From positions 17,360 to 57,929 of the forward strand of contig DCKD01000003.1 in the NCBI GenBank assembly GCA_002320245.1: DNA of 40,570 nucleotides. The letters are read 5' to 3'. Below are positions 31,163-39,113 of this stretch, one piece after another. The first letter of the stretch is position 1; each line of letters opens with the position of its first letter. Source of the stretch: Lachnospiraceae bacterium UBA1683 (GTDB taxonomy: Bacteria; Bacillota; Clostridia; Lachnospirales; Lachnospiraceae). The notes beneath the pieces were generated by a model, which worked only from the letters and a program-made list of their open reading frames with translations, searched no databases and was not told where the DNA came from. The translations under genes were made by a program, and so were the position numbers.

Positions 31163-32314
31163 CTACTTCACACCGAAGATTGCCATGAATGTTCCGGCTG
31201 CAACCGCAGTACCGATAACTCCTGCAACGTTCGGTCCCATTGCATGCATCAGCAGGAAGTTTGTCGGATCTGCTTCCGCGCCAACTTTCTGTGAAACACG
31301 TGCTGCCATCGGTACCGCAGATACACCCGCAGAACCAATCAATGGGTTTACTTTTCCGCCTGTAACCTTGCACATAATCTTTCCGAACAGTACTCCGGCT
31401 GCTGTACCGAATGCGAATGCAACCAGACCAAGTACAACGATCTTAATTGTATCCATGTTCAGGAATGCTTCTGCACTTGTAGTCGCACCTACAGATGTAC
31501 CAAGCAGAATAACTACAATGTACATCAATGCGTTGGAAGCTGTCTCTGTCAACTGTCTTACAACACCTGACTCTTTAAACAGGTTACCTAACATCAGCAT
31601 ACCAACCAGTGGAGCTGTTGTAGGAAGAATTGTACAAACTACGATTGTAACAATGATTGGAAACAGGATTCTCTCCAGCTTGGAAACCGGACGGAGCTGC
31701 TCCATTTTAATCTTACGTTCTTTTTCAGTAGTAAGAAGCTTCATAATCGGCGGCTGAATAATCGGCACGAGGGACATATATGAATATGCTGCCACTGCGA
31801 TTGGTCCGAGCAGTGCCGTCTGTGAAAGCTTTCCTGCAAGGAAGATGGATGTCGGTCCATCCGCACCGCCAATGATAGAAATTGCTGCCGCTGCCTTGTC
31901 TGAGAATCCCATTGCCATAGCTCCAAGATACGCAGCGAAAATACCAAACTGTGCTGCCGCACCGAGAAGGAAACTCTTCGGGTTTGCGATCAGCGGTCCA
32001 AAGTCGGTCATCGCTCCGACTCCGAGGAAAATCAGAGAAGGAAGGATAGACCATTCATCTAATACATAGAAGTAATAGAGAAGTCCGCCTGTTCCGTTTG
32101 CTGCATCTTCCGCATGCAGCATAATATCCGGATAGATATTTACAAGCAGCATACCGAATGCAATCGGAACAAGCAACAGCGGTTCAAAACCGTGTCTGAT
32201 TGCTAAATATAGGAACACACATGCAACACCGATCATAATTAAGTTACCTACGGTAAGATTCATAAATGCGGTCTGCTGCACGAGGTTCGATAATGTATTT
32301 GAAATATATTCCAT
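31163..32314 (-). CDS. oadB: Sodium-pumping decarboxylase beta subunit
   Basis: This is the membrane subunit (OadB/MmdB/GcdB) that decarboxylates carboxybiotin and exports sodium ions. The 383 residues have about nine membrane helices and the family signatures IRHGFEPLLLVPIAFGMLLVN, SIIGGADGPTSIFLAGKL, SVGATTSAEAFL and MHAMGPNVAGVIGTAVAAG. The Asp of GGADGPT is the known critical sodium-site residue. GGAGG precedes ATG 32314. It lies between the biotin carrier and the OadA-type gene. Confidence 0.95.
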   Translation of the reverse strand: MEYISNTLSNLVQQTAFMNLTVGNLIMIGVACVFLYLAIRHGFEPLLLVPIAFGMLLVNIYPDIMLHAEDAANGTGGLLYYFYVLDEWSILPSLIFLGVGAMTDFGPLIANPKSFLLGAAAQFGIFAAYLGAMAMGFSDKAAAAISIIGGADGPTSIFLAGKLSQTALLGPIAVAAYSYMSLVPIIQPPIMKLLTTEKERKIKMEQLRPVSKLERILFPIIVTIVVCTILPTTAPLVGMLMLGNLFKESGVVRQLTETASNALMYIVVILLGTSVGATTSAEAFLNMDTIKIVVLGLVAFAFGTAAGVLFGKIMCKVTGGKVNPLIGSAGVSAVPMAARVSQKVGAEADPTNFLLMHAMGPNVAGVIGTAVAAGTFMAIFGVK

Positions 32315-32334
32315 TTGTCAAACCTCCTGGTAAA

Positions 32335-32700
32335 CTAGTTTAATGTAGCTAAAACTGCTCCTGATTCTACAGCATCTCCTACTGCTACATCAATACTGGC
32401 AACTGTTCCTGCCTCTGGGGCAACTACTGGGATTTCCATTTTCATAGCTTCGATGATAACAACTGCATCGCCAGCCTGTACACTCTGTCCGACGTTTGCT
32501 TCAATCTTGAATACTTTTCCTGCCGCTCCTGCTTTTACTTCAATACTTCCTGCTCCTACAGCGGCTTTTGGCGCTGCGGCCGGCGCTGCTACCGGGGCTG
32601 CCGCAACCGGGGCTGCTGCGGCCGGTGCTGTGCCTGCGCCTTTTTCCTCAACTGTTACATCATATACATTGCCGTTTACTGTAATTGTATAATTTTTCAT
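32335..32700 (-). CDS. Biotin carrier protein of the decarboxylase
   Basis: The 121 residues start with a short beta domain (KNYTITVNGNVYDVTVEE). A flexible Ala-Pro-rich linker (about 22-50) leads to the biotinyl domain, with the biotinylation motif EAMKMEIP (Lys87). The carrier swings between the cytoplasmic carboxyltransferase and the membrane beta subunit. I start at ATG 32700, with AGGAGG 8 nt upstream; an in-frame start nine codons earlier overlaps the gamma-like gene. It is the only biotin carrier here, so both carboxyltransferases probably use it. Confidence 0.93.
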   Translation of the reverse strand: MKNYTITVNGNVYDVTVEEKGAGTAPAAAAPVAAAPVAAPAAAPKAAVGAGSIEVKAGAAGKVFKIEANVGQSVQAGDAVVIIEAMKMEIPVVAPEAGTVASIDVAVGDAVESGAVLATLN

Positions 32701-32717
32701 TTTTATTATCCTCCTGA

Positions 32718-33491
32718 TTAACTCCACTTATTGGATTTTCTTCTCTTAATGGAACGAACGATGAAACCGTCCGTTGAAGTACCCTCTGCTGCGGCAATCG
32801 CTGCTGAAATTACAGCGGCAAGCTCACTGTCGTCCGCTGCGGCTTTTACAGGTACCGGCGCTTCCTTCGGCGCCTCTTTCGGTGCTTCCGGTTTGCTTTC
32901 AGCTTTTGCTTTCTTACTGAATTTTTCCTGAATTGCAGGAATATACTTAAACAGGGAAATAATGAATGAAATGAAAATCAATACAACAAATACTGTTCCC
33001 ATTCCAAGCAATGTGTTAAGTCCTGCTTTTTCCAGAATCTCACCCATTGTGTAATCTGCGTTAACAGTGATGCTTTCCATGTTCATGTCTTCATCAAACG
33101 AAAACTGTATCTCACCATTTCTGTCTGAACCCTTGAACTTAGTAGTCAATACTACACCACTGTTCTTTACTTCCATCTCATAATCGCCGAAATCAGAAAT
33201 TGCACCGCATTCATTCTCTCCTGCCTTCCATGCTTCAAGCATGCCCTTAAAATCATCGGACGCAATCGGAAGTCCGGACTGCAGCAATGTCAGATTCAGT
33301 TCCAGGTCAGACATCTCTTCAAATTGAGCCATCGTCTCGTCATTCATATTGCTGAAACTGGAAACGATTGTATCGGCATACTGTTCCATTTTAGCCTGAT
33401 CATATACTGTCTCTTCTGACTTGTCTCCACATCCCACAAGGCTAAAGACCAAAATGAGGACAAGTCCTAATAAACTGATTTTTTTCTTCAC
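32718..33491 (-). CDS. OadG-like gamma subunit with an extracytoplasmic lipoprotein domain
   Basis: The 257 residues start with a lipoprotein signal (FSLVGC, Cys21). An extracytoplasmic domain follows (about 30-150, MEQYADTIVSSFSNMNDETMAQFEEM...), then a membrane helix near 158-185. Last is an OadG-like cytoplasmic tail with PKEAPKEAP repeats and a basic end. Ordinary OadG proteins are about 80-130 residues and have only the helix and tail; the large outside domain is an addition, similar in pattern to DUF3887. OadG holds the pump together. Position between the carboxyltransferase and the biotin carrier supports this role. Confidence 0.8.
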   Translation of the reverse strand: MKKKISLLGLVLILVFSLVGCGDKSEETVYDQAKMEQYADTIVSSFSNMNDETMAQFEEMSDLELNLTLLQSGLPIASDDFKGMLEAWKAGENECGAISDFGDYEMEVKNSGVVLTTKFKGSDRNGEIQFSFDEDMNMESITVNADYTMGEILEKAGLNTLLGMGTVFVVLIFISFIISLFKYIPAIQEKFSKKAKAESKPEAPKEAPKEAPVPVKAAADDSELAAVISAAIAAAEGTSTDGFIVRSIKRRKSNKWS

Positions 33492-33505
33492 TTCGCCTCA
33501 CCTCA

Positions 33506-34942
33506 CTAAACCGTACCGTGCTTTTTGTCCGGACGGTCCTCTCTCTTTGTGAACAGCATTTCAAATGCTCCAATTACATATTTTCTCGTGTCAGCCGGCT
33601 CGATGATAGCATCCACATATCCTCTTCTTGCTGCTGACATCGGGCTGGACTGCAGCTCTTTGTACTCTGCTGCCTTTTCCTTCAGGGTATCGGCATCTGC
33701 ATCTGCATACATAATCTTAGCTGCAAGAGTAGAATCCATCATCCCTACCTCTGCTGCCGGCCATGCGTAAACCATATCCGCACCGATTGATTTACTGTTC
33801 ATTGCAACATAGGCGCTTCCATAAGCCTTTCCAACGATAACATTTACTTTCGGTACAGTTGCGTCAGCAAATGCATAGGTAAGTTTTGCAACGCATCTTG
33901 CCATATCTTTCTCGGACTCCTTTGTAGCAGCAAATCCTGTTACATTGGTCAGAGTCAGTACCGGAATAGAGAATGCATCACAGAAATTGATAAAATCTGC
34001 CGCTTTTTTACATCCGTCTACTGTCAGGACGGAATCAAAGCTCTCTGCGTTTCCGTCTGCGTCATAAATTTTCGCACGGTTTGCAACAGCACCGACTGTC
34101 ATGCCATTCAGACGGATAAATCCTGTAACCATCTCTTTGGCATACTCTTTCTTTGTCTCAAAAAATACATTGTTATCGGCAATTGTTGCCAATGCAATTC
34201 CTGTATCCTCAGCGGCATTTGCAAGGTCTGCACATACACGGTTCAAATCATCTGTACACTCTTCATAAGAAAGGTCATCTTCATTATTTGCAGGAATCAT
34301 ACTGATTAATGCACGGATCTGCCCGAGAACTTCTGCTTCTGTACCAATTCCGTCAACCAGTCCGGCTGTCTTGCTCTGATATTCGGCACTGGCTGTATCA
34401 CACTTGGATACTTCATTGCCCTCCAGTGCATTCGGGGAATTTACAAAAAGTTTTCCTTCTTTGCTTTCCATAAATGTGAAATCTGTCAAACCAGGAACTA
34501 CTGCGAGTCCGCCACCGCACATACCGAAAATTGCTGTAATCTGCGGCACAACTCCGGAAGCCATTGCCTGTTTGTGGTACAGGCTTCCAAACGCCTCAAG
34601 AGCATCCGTTGCCTCCTGCAGTCTCAGGCCTGCACAGTCAACAAGACCGATTACAGGCGCTCCCATCTTCATTGCCATATCATAAATGTTGGCAATTTTC
34701 TTTGCGTGCATCTCACCGATTGCACCCTTTAATACAGTAGCATCCTGACTGTATACATACACAAGATTACCGTCAATCACACCATACCCGGTAATCACGC
34801 CGTCAGACGGAGTTTCGTTTGCCTGTAAGTTGAAATCTGTGTTTCTTGCTGTAACAGCGCCACCAATTTCAACAAAGCTTCCCTGATCAAGCATTGCGGC
34901 AATTCTTCTGCTTGCTGGGTTTCCAGTTGCATTGTAGCTCAT
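33506..34942 (-). CDS. Acyl-CoA carboxyltransferase subunit (MmdA/PccB-like)
   Basis: The 478 residues match the carboxyl_trans family (MmdA, PccB, the 12S subunit of transcarboxylase): two crotonase-like halves. One carries YVYSQDATVLKGAIGEMHAKKIANIYDMAMKMGAPVIGLVDCAGLRLQE and FGMCGGGLAVVPGLTDFTFM. The other has IPVLTLTNVTGFAATKESE and KAYGSAYVAMNSKSIGADMVYAWPAAEVGMM. It moves CO2 between an acyl-CoA and biotin. Methylmalonyl-CoA is a likely substrate, but glutaconyl- or malonyl-type substrates cannot be excluded from sequence alone. It is first in the operon, with a strong promoter and a GGAGGG site. Confidence 0.88.
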   Translation of the reverse strand: MSYNATGNPASRRIAAMLDQGSFVEIGGAVTARNTDFNLQANETPSDGVITGYGVIDGNLVYVYSQDATVLKGAIGEMHAKKIANIYDMAMKMGAPVIGLVDCAGLRLQEATDALEAFGSLYHKQAMASGVVPQITAIFGMCGGGLAVVPGLTDFTFMESKEGKLFVNSPNALEGNEVSKCDTASAEYQSKTAGLVDGIGTEAEVLGQIRALISMIPANNEDDLSYEECTDDLNRVCADLANAAEDTGIALATIADNNVFFETKKEYAKEMVTGFIRLNGMTVGAVANRAKIYDADGNAESFDSVLTVDGCKKAADFINFCDAFSIPVLTLTNVTGFAATKESEKDMARCVAKLTYAFADATVPKVNVIVGKAYGSAYVAMNSKSIGADMVYAWPAAEVGMMDSTLAAKIMYADADADTLKEKAAEYKELQSSPMSAARRGYVDAIIEPADTRKYVIGAFEMLFTKREDRPDKKHGTV

Positions 34943-35001
34943 ATTTTAGCCCTCCATATTTTAAAATTTGCTTAAATTAAACCAAAATTTTTGCCTATTC
35001 T

Positions 35002-35030
35002 AGTATAAACTAATCTGTACCAAATTTCAA
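35002..35030 (-). promoter_or_regulatory. Sigma-A promoter of the decarboxylase operon
   Basis: On the minus strand TTGAAA (35030-35025) and TATACT (35007-35002) are 17 bp apart, about 60 bp before the first gene. Confidence 0.78.
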
Positions 35031-35117
35031 TCAACAAATAAATAATTCGTCATTTTTTTCACACATTCCCTCCCCATTGTAATTCCCTGCTGCTTCTTGT
35101 TCTTATTTATATTCCCC

Positions 35118-36455
35118 TCAGTGCATTGTAAAATACTGTTCCGCTATCCTTGAGAAACACCATGTGAAATTTAATTTTTCAACAGGTCCTGTCGTTCTGA
35201 TTGGATATTCCAGTACCGTTTCCCCATCTACAAGATACCGCACATTTCCGACAACCGTATCCGCTTTCACCGGAGCAATAAGCGTCTCTTCTGTTTCTGT
35301 CTGGATTTCTACAGACTGGTCACGCCTCAACAGCAAGGACAGATTCTTCCCTGCAGACCCAAGTGTGACTTCTGCTGTGGATTCCCCGCTTAGCCTCCCG
35401 CCATCCGGCACTCCGCCCGCTACATGTATATATGTATTCTTTATGCTGTTCTGTGCAGGTATGCAATCAAGCATTACCATTTGAAACTGTTCCAGCCCAT
35501 AGGTCATAAGTGCTCTTGTATCTGACCATTTATATGCTTTATTGTTGGGCCATCCACATGCCAGCAGTGCGACAATCAATTTCTTTCCGTCTTGTTCCAA
35601 TGCACCGACATAGCAATATCCGGCATCATTTGTAAATCCGGTTTTTCCGGACAGCACCCCCTCCATCATGTGCATAAAAGCGTTGTGATTCGTGCATGAA
35701 TACGTGTATACATTTGCACAATCCTGAAACTGATAGCTGTCTGTACCTGTAATTGCAAGGAATTGCCCGTGTTTTGAGGAGTCCTGTATGCAATATTTCA
35801 TAATTCTTGCCAGGTCTTCTGCATTCGTATGATGTATTCCATTCTCATCGGAAGCATCCAGCCCATTCGGCGTAATAAAATATGTATTCATGCATCCGAT
35901 TTCTTTTGCTTTTGCATTCATCATATCTGCAAACCCCTCTACAGTTCCTCCAATCTGCTCTGCTATCATTACTGCCGCATCGTTGTGGGACTCAAGCATC
36001 ATAGAATACAGCAAATCACGCATATAAAATTGTTGTCCCTCTGTAACCCCAAGCCGCACCTGCGGCTGCGACGCCGCAAGCGCACTGGCAGTCACGACAG
36101 TATCAAGATTTCCATATTCCAGCGCAAGAATACAAGTCATTATTTTGGTCGTACTTGCCATTGCACGGGCCTGTTGTCCATTTTTGGCAAATAAAATACG
36201 CCCGCTGCCGGCATCCATCAAAACTGCCGACTGGGCGTATAAGTTTTCAGGTTCTCTCACTGCTATTTCTTCCTGCGTTTCTTCCATCGTTTTTTCAACG
36301 TTTTGGGATTCCACAGTAATTGTCTGTTTTTCATTCTGCATCCCTCTGCCGTCACTTTGCGGATACATCATTCCGATCCCTGCCAGAGCAATCATCACGC
36401 AACCTGCGACAACGTTTTTTTTCACAATAGATTTACATATTCGCTTTACAGACAT
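35118..36455 (-). CDS. D-alanyl-D-alanine carboxypeptidase family protein
   Basis: The 445 residues have an N-terminal membrane or signal segment (about 12-30), a spacer of about 40 acidic residues, then the S11 peptidase fold. Catalytic motifs are STTK (Ser101), SHN (156-158) and KTG (271-273). These enzymes trim the terminal D-Ala of peptidoglycan stem peptides outside the cell. A C-terminal beta domain follows (about 325-430, with a polar GGRLSGESTAEVTLGS start). The ATG at 36455 has only a weak GTGGA site. The second carboxypeptidase gene at 39108-40307 is a paralog but clearly diverged. Confidence 0.92.
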   Translation of the reverse strand: MSVKRICKSIVKKNVVAGCVMIALAGIGMMYPQSDGRGMQNEKQTITVESQNVEKTMEETQEEIAVREPENLYAQSAVLMDAGSGRILFAKNGQQARAMASTTKIMTCILALEYGNLDTVVTASALAASQPQVRLGVTEGQQFYMRDLLYSMMLESHNDAAVMIAEQIGGTVEGFADMMNAKAKEIGCMNTYFITPNGLDASDENGIHHTNAEDLARIMKYCIQDSSKHGQFLAITGTDSYQFQDCANVYTYSCTNHNAFMHMMEGVLSGKTGFTNDAGYCYVGALEQDGKKLIVALLACGWPNNKAYKWSDTRALMTYGLEQFQMVMLDCIPAQNSIKNTYIHVAGGVPDGGRLSGESTAEVTLGSAGKNLSLLLRRDQSVEIQTETEETLIAPVKADTVVGNVRYLVDGETVLEYPIRTTGPVEKLNFTWCFSRIAEQYFTMH

Positions 36456-36556
36456 AGCTATTCCACGTACAATTCATTTTTACTATCATATATATGAGAC
36501 AGTCACAATCTCTAGCACACCGAATAATAAGTTCCCGCTATATTCACGAAGAATGA

Positions 36557-36740
36557 TGGTTTCGGGTACAAGACGCCTGAATGAGGCGTAGCGGTGGCTA
36601 CGACGATTGAGGGCAACGATGTAACCGAGACATCCGTCAAATGCATATAGCAGTTAATTTATACCGGGGCACTAGTACAGGGAACATTAAATATGTACCA
36701 TATGACGCAATTATTTAATGGACGCTGTGCCGGTACTTCG
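36557..36740 (+). ncRNA. Candidate HEARO/omega-RNA-like structured RNA without a nuclease gene
   Basis: This stretch has no gene and folds extensively. Stems: ACGCCT/AGGCGT (36573-36589); GTAGC-GGTG-GCTAC (36588-36601), sharing GT with the first; GACG/CGTC (36602-36605, 36635-36638) enclosing GATGT/ACATC (36618-36634); TACCGG..CAC/GTGCCGGTA (36662-36672, 36727-36735); and CATTAAAT/ATTTAATG (36685-36720). It begins directly after ATGA (36553-36556), the site type described for HEARO RNAs. Blocks such as GAGACATCCGT and CAGGGAACA recall IscB omega-RNA cores from memory. No IscB/IsrB gene is in the window. It ends against the scpB stop codon. Confidence 0.5.
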
Positions 36741-36741
36741 C

Positions 36742-37314
36742 CTAAATATCCAGTTTCAACTGTGCTTCTTCTTCTGCCTCTTCTTTAAAATGCTCCATCT
36801 GTTCCGGATTCAGTGACGGCAGTTCATCCAGAGACTGAACACAGAATCTCCGCAGGAACTCTTCCGTTGTCCCGAACAGAATCGGACGTCCGGGGGCATC
36901 CAGCCGCCCTACTTCTTCTGCAAGCCCGTATTCTACCAGTTTATTCACTGCATGATCCGACTTCACTCCGCGAATCTTTTCAATCTCTAATTTTGTCACC
37001 GGCTGTTTGTATGCAATAATAGATAATGTTTCCAACAACACATCGGTCAGGACATAGCGTTTGGGCTGGCTTGCTACACGAATCAGATACTCGTAGGCCT
37101 CCTTTTTTGTACACATCTGAAACGCATCATTCAGCTCAATGATACGAATTCCCCGCTCCTCAGCATCATAGTTGTCCATCATCGCATGAATCATCTTCCG
37201 TGTCGTTTTTTCGTCCTGCTCAATCGCCTTCGCGATTTTGCTCAGTTCAACCGATTCCCCCATCGTAAACAGGATTGCTTCAATGGCTCCCTGTAATTTC
37301 TTGATTTGTTTCAT
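36742..37314 (-). CDS. scpB: Segregation and condensation protein ScpB
   Basis: ScpB joins ScpA and SMC in the condensin complex that compacts and separates chromosomes. The 190 residues contain two winged-helix domains: LQGAIEAILFTMGESVELSKIAKAIEQDEKTTRKMIHAM at the start, and the conserved ETLSIIAYKQPVTKLEIEKIRGVKSDHAVNKLVEYGLAEEVGRLDAPGRPILFGTTEEFLRRF. The C-terminal tail is acidic. It lies 16 bp after scpA in the normal order and stops right beside the folded element at 36557-36740. Confidence 0.96.
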   Translation of the reverse strand: MKQIKKLQGAIEAILFTMGESVELSKIAKAIEQDEKTTRKMIHAMMDNYDAEERGIRIIELNDAFQMCTKKEAYEYLIRVASQPKRYVLTDVLLETLSIIAYKQPVTKLEIEKIRGVKSDHAVNKLVEYGLAEEVGRLDAPGRPILFGTTEEFLRRFCVQSLDELPSLNPEQMEHFKEEAEEEAQLKLDI

Positions 37315-37330
37315 CGTTGTCTTCCGCTCC

Positions 37331-38074
37331 TTACATTTGGGATTCTATCATAATTTCACCACAGGTCTGCTCCTGTTCCACGCGAATCATTCCCATCTTC
37401 ATCATCTCCAGTATTGCAAGAAAAGTTACAACCACATGCATTTTGCTCTTTTGCTTTTCCAGAAGCTGACGGAAACTAAACCTGTTATGTGTTTTTGCAT
37501 ACTCTTCTACATATTCCATCTTAGCCGGCAACGGCACTTCTTCTTTTTCAATTTTCCCAAATTTGCTTCGCACCGGGTCAATTTTATTCTCTTGCCGTTT
37601 CATGACATCCTGAAAAACCGCATGTAGTTTTTGCAGCGTTAATCCTCCCAATAATTGCTCCAAATCCACCGGCTCCGCATATTCCCTGACTTCATCCGGC
37701 AAGGTCGGAGGCTTGTACATCACGTAATCCGCATCAACCTGCCGGTCTCTCAATTCATATGCCATATATTTATACATCTTATACTGCAATAACTGCTCCA
37801 CCAGTTCCTGACGCGGATCTTCCTCTTCGCCCTCTTCATTCACTTCTTTTGGCAGAAGCATCCTGCACTTGATGTCAAGCAGTGTTGCCGCCATCAGAAG
37901 GAATTCACTCATGATATTGAGATCCTCCCTGTTCATAGCACGGATATATTCCATATACTGATTCGTAATTTCCACAATCGGAATATCGTAAATATCTACT
38001 TTATTCTTATCAATCAGGTGCAGCAGCAAGTCCAACGGGCCTTCAAACACCTCTAATTTAACAGGAATTCCCAT
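37331..38074 (-). CDS. scpA: Segregation and condensation protein ScpA
   Basis: ScpA is the kleisin that bridges the SMC heads. The 247 residues begin IPVKLEVFEGPLDLLLHLIDKNKVDIYDIPIVEITNQYMEYI, the clear ScpA N-terminus. A middle region follows (AATLLDIKCRMLLPKEVNEEGEEEDPRQELVEQLLQYKMYKYMA), then a C-terminal winged helix (VVVTFLAILEMMKMGMIRVEQE). GAGG lies 5 nt before ATG 38074. It follows the metallophosphoesterase gene by 55 bp and is followed by scpB. Confidence 0.96.
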   Translation of the reverse strand: MGIPVKLEVFEGPLDLLLHLIDKNKVDIYDIPIVEITNQYMEYIRAMNREDLNIMSEFLLMAATLLDIKCRMLLPKEVNEEGEEEDPRQELVEQLLQYKMYKYMAYELRDRQVDADYVMYKPPTLPDEVREYAEPVDLEQLLGGLTLQKLHAVFQDVMKRQENKIDPVRSKFGKIEKEEVPLPAKMEYVEEYAKTHNRFSFRQLLEKQKSKMHVVVTFLAILEMMKMGMIRVEQEQTCGEIMIESQM

Positions 38075-38129
38075 AGTTTCCTCACACTTTCTCCCATTTC
38101 CTTATTTTACGGCAAGCCCCATGATTTTC

Positions 38130-38996
38130 TTATTTTCCGGTAAGTTCCATGACAACAAGCTCTGCCGGATTGAACAGTCTTATATTTACCGTATGTGTTC
38201 CTAATCCGCGGCTGACAATCACCGTCTGATCCCCCTCTGCCGTCATTTCCCCGGAATATTTTGGAAATAAACGGAATTGAGGAGTAATCACGCTTTTCCC
38301 ATTTGGAAAACAAATCAGTCCGCCATGCAGATGGCCACACAGAATCAAATCTGCGCCCCATTCCAGATAACTCTTACAATACGCCGGATTATGTGCCAGA
38401 AGTATCTGGATTTTCTGTCCTTGTATATTTGCAAGCCGTCTTGAAATTTCATGTTCGGAAACTTCATATCTTTTAAACTTTTCATAACTTTCCAACGGAA
38501 GTTCAAGACCGCTGATTTGAAGTGGATTTCCGGCAAGCAGCACCTCCCTGCTGCGGTTTTCCAAAAAGATAACCCCTGCATTTTCAAGCTTTGCTTTGTA
38601 CTCGGAATATGCATTTCCATATTTCCCCGGATTTTCTTTCATCCTCTGTTCATGGTTTCCGTTGGCGTAATACACCGGACAAATCTTCGTCAGCGCCTTC
38701 ACAAACTCTCTTGCCGGCTCTGTCGATATATTTTCCTTTCCTACAAGTATATCTCCTCCAATCAGAATCATTGCCGGAGTTTCTTTTTGAATTGCCGTAA
38801 GCAGCTTTTCATTTTGCTGTCCGTACAGATGGTTGTGCAAATCACTGATAAATATAACCTTTCGGATTTCTTCCCCTCTCCATTTCACGCAGGGCACGCG
38901 GTAACGCGTAATCCGGAACGTATGTAATTCCCGATATATTTCTGCACAAAGCAAAATACATCCAAGTGCACAAACCAAAACACAAATCTTAAACAT
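38130..38996 (-). CDS. Membrane-anchored metallophosphoesterase (YkuE-like)
   Basis: The 288 residues have an N-terminal hydrophobic anchor (about 3-19) and a calcineurin-type phosphoesterase domain. All metal-binding motifs are present: SDLHNH (Asp52, His54), GGD (Asp82), GNHE (Asn114, His115), LLAHNP and LCGHLHGG. YkuE-like relatives act at or near the membrane, but the substrate of this one is unknown. It is encoded upstream of scpA, a common neighbourhood in Lachnospiraceae, and probably shares a transcript with scpAB. Confidence 0.92.
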   Translation of the reverse strand: MFKICVLVCALGCILLCAEIYRELHTFRITRYRVPCVKWRGEEIRKVIFISDLHNHLYGQQNEKLLTAIQKETPAMILIGGDILVGKENISTEPAREFVKALTKICPVYYANGNHEQRMKENPGKYGNAYSEYKAKLENAGVIFLENRSREVLLAGNPLQISGLELPLESYEKFKRYEVSEHEISRRLANIQGQKIQILLAHNPAYCKSYLEWGADLILCGHLHGGLICFPNGKSVITPQFRLFPKYSGEMTAEGDQTVIVSRGLGTHTVNIRLFNPAELVVMELTGK

Positions 38997-39089
38997 ATAT
39001 CTTCCTTAAAAATCCCATTCTATTTATTTCAGATTAAACCTAATTTATCTTATCATCTCTTTTGCCAAAATTCAACCAAAACGCAAATT

Positions 39090-39113
39090 GCGTAGCAGAT
39101 TGCTCTGCTACGC
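39090..39113 (-). terminator. Hairpin overlapping the dacF stop codon
   Basis: GCGTAGCAGA (39090-39099) pairs perfectly with TCTGCTACGC (39104-39113) across a 5-nt loop. On the minus strand the stem contains the dacF stop codon (TAG). A weak U-containing tract follows (AATTTGCGTTTT), so termination may be partial, or the stem may protect the 3' end. Confidence 0.5.

Noticed and set aside
36145..36591. A 148-codon plus-strand frame reaching into the structured element
   Set aside because: It is mainly antisense to the carboxypeptidase gene and shows no resemblance to IscB, IsrB or TnpB, so it is not the missing nuclease.
36557..36740. Reading the structured element as a simple terminator for convergent transcripts
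   Set aside because: There is no U run after any of its stems, and the number and order of stems go far beyond a terminator.
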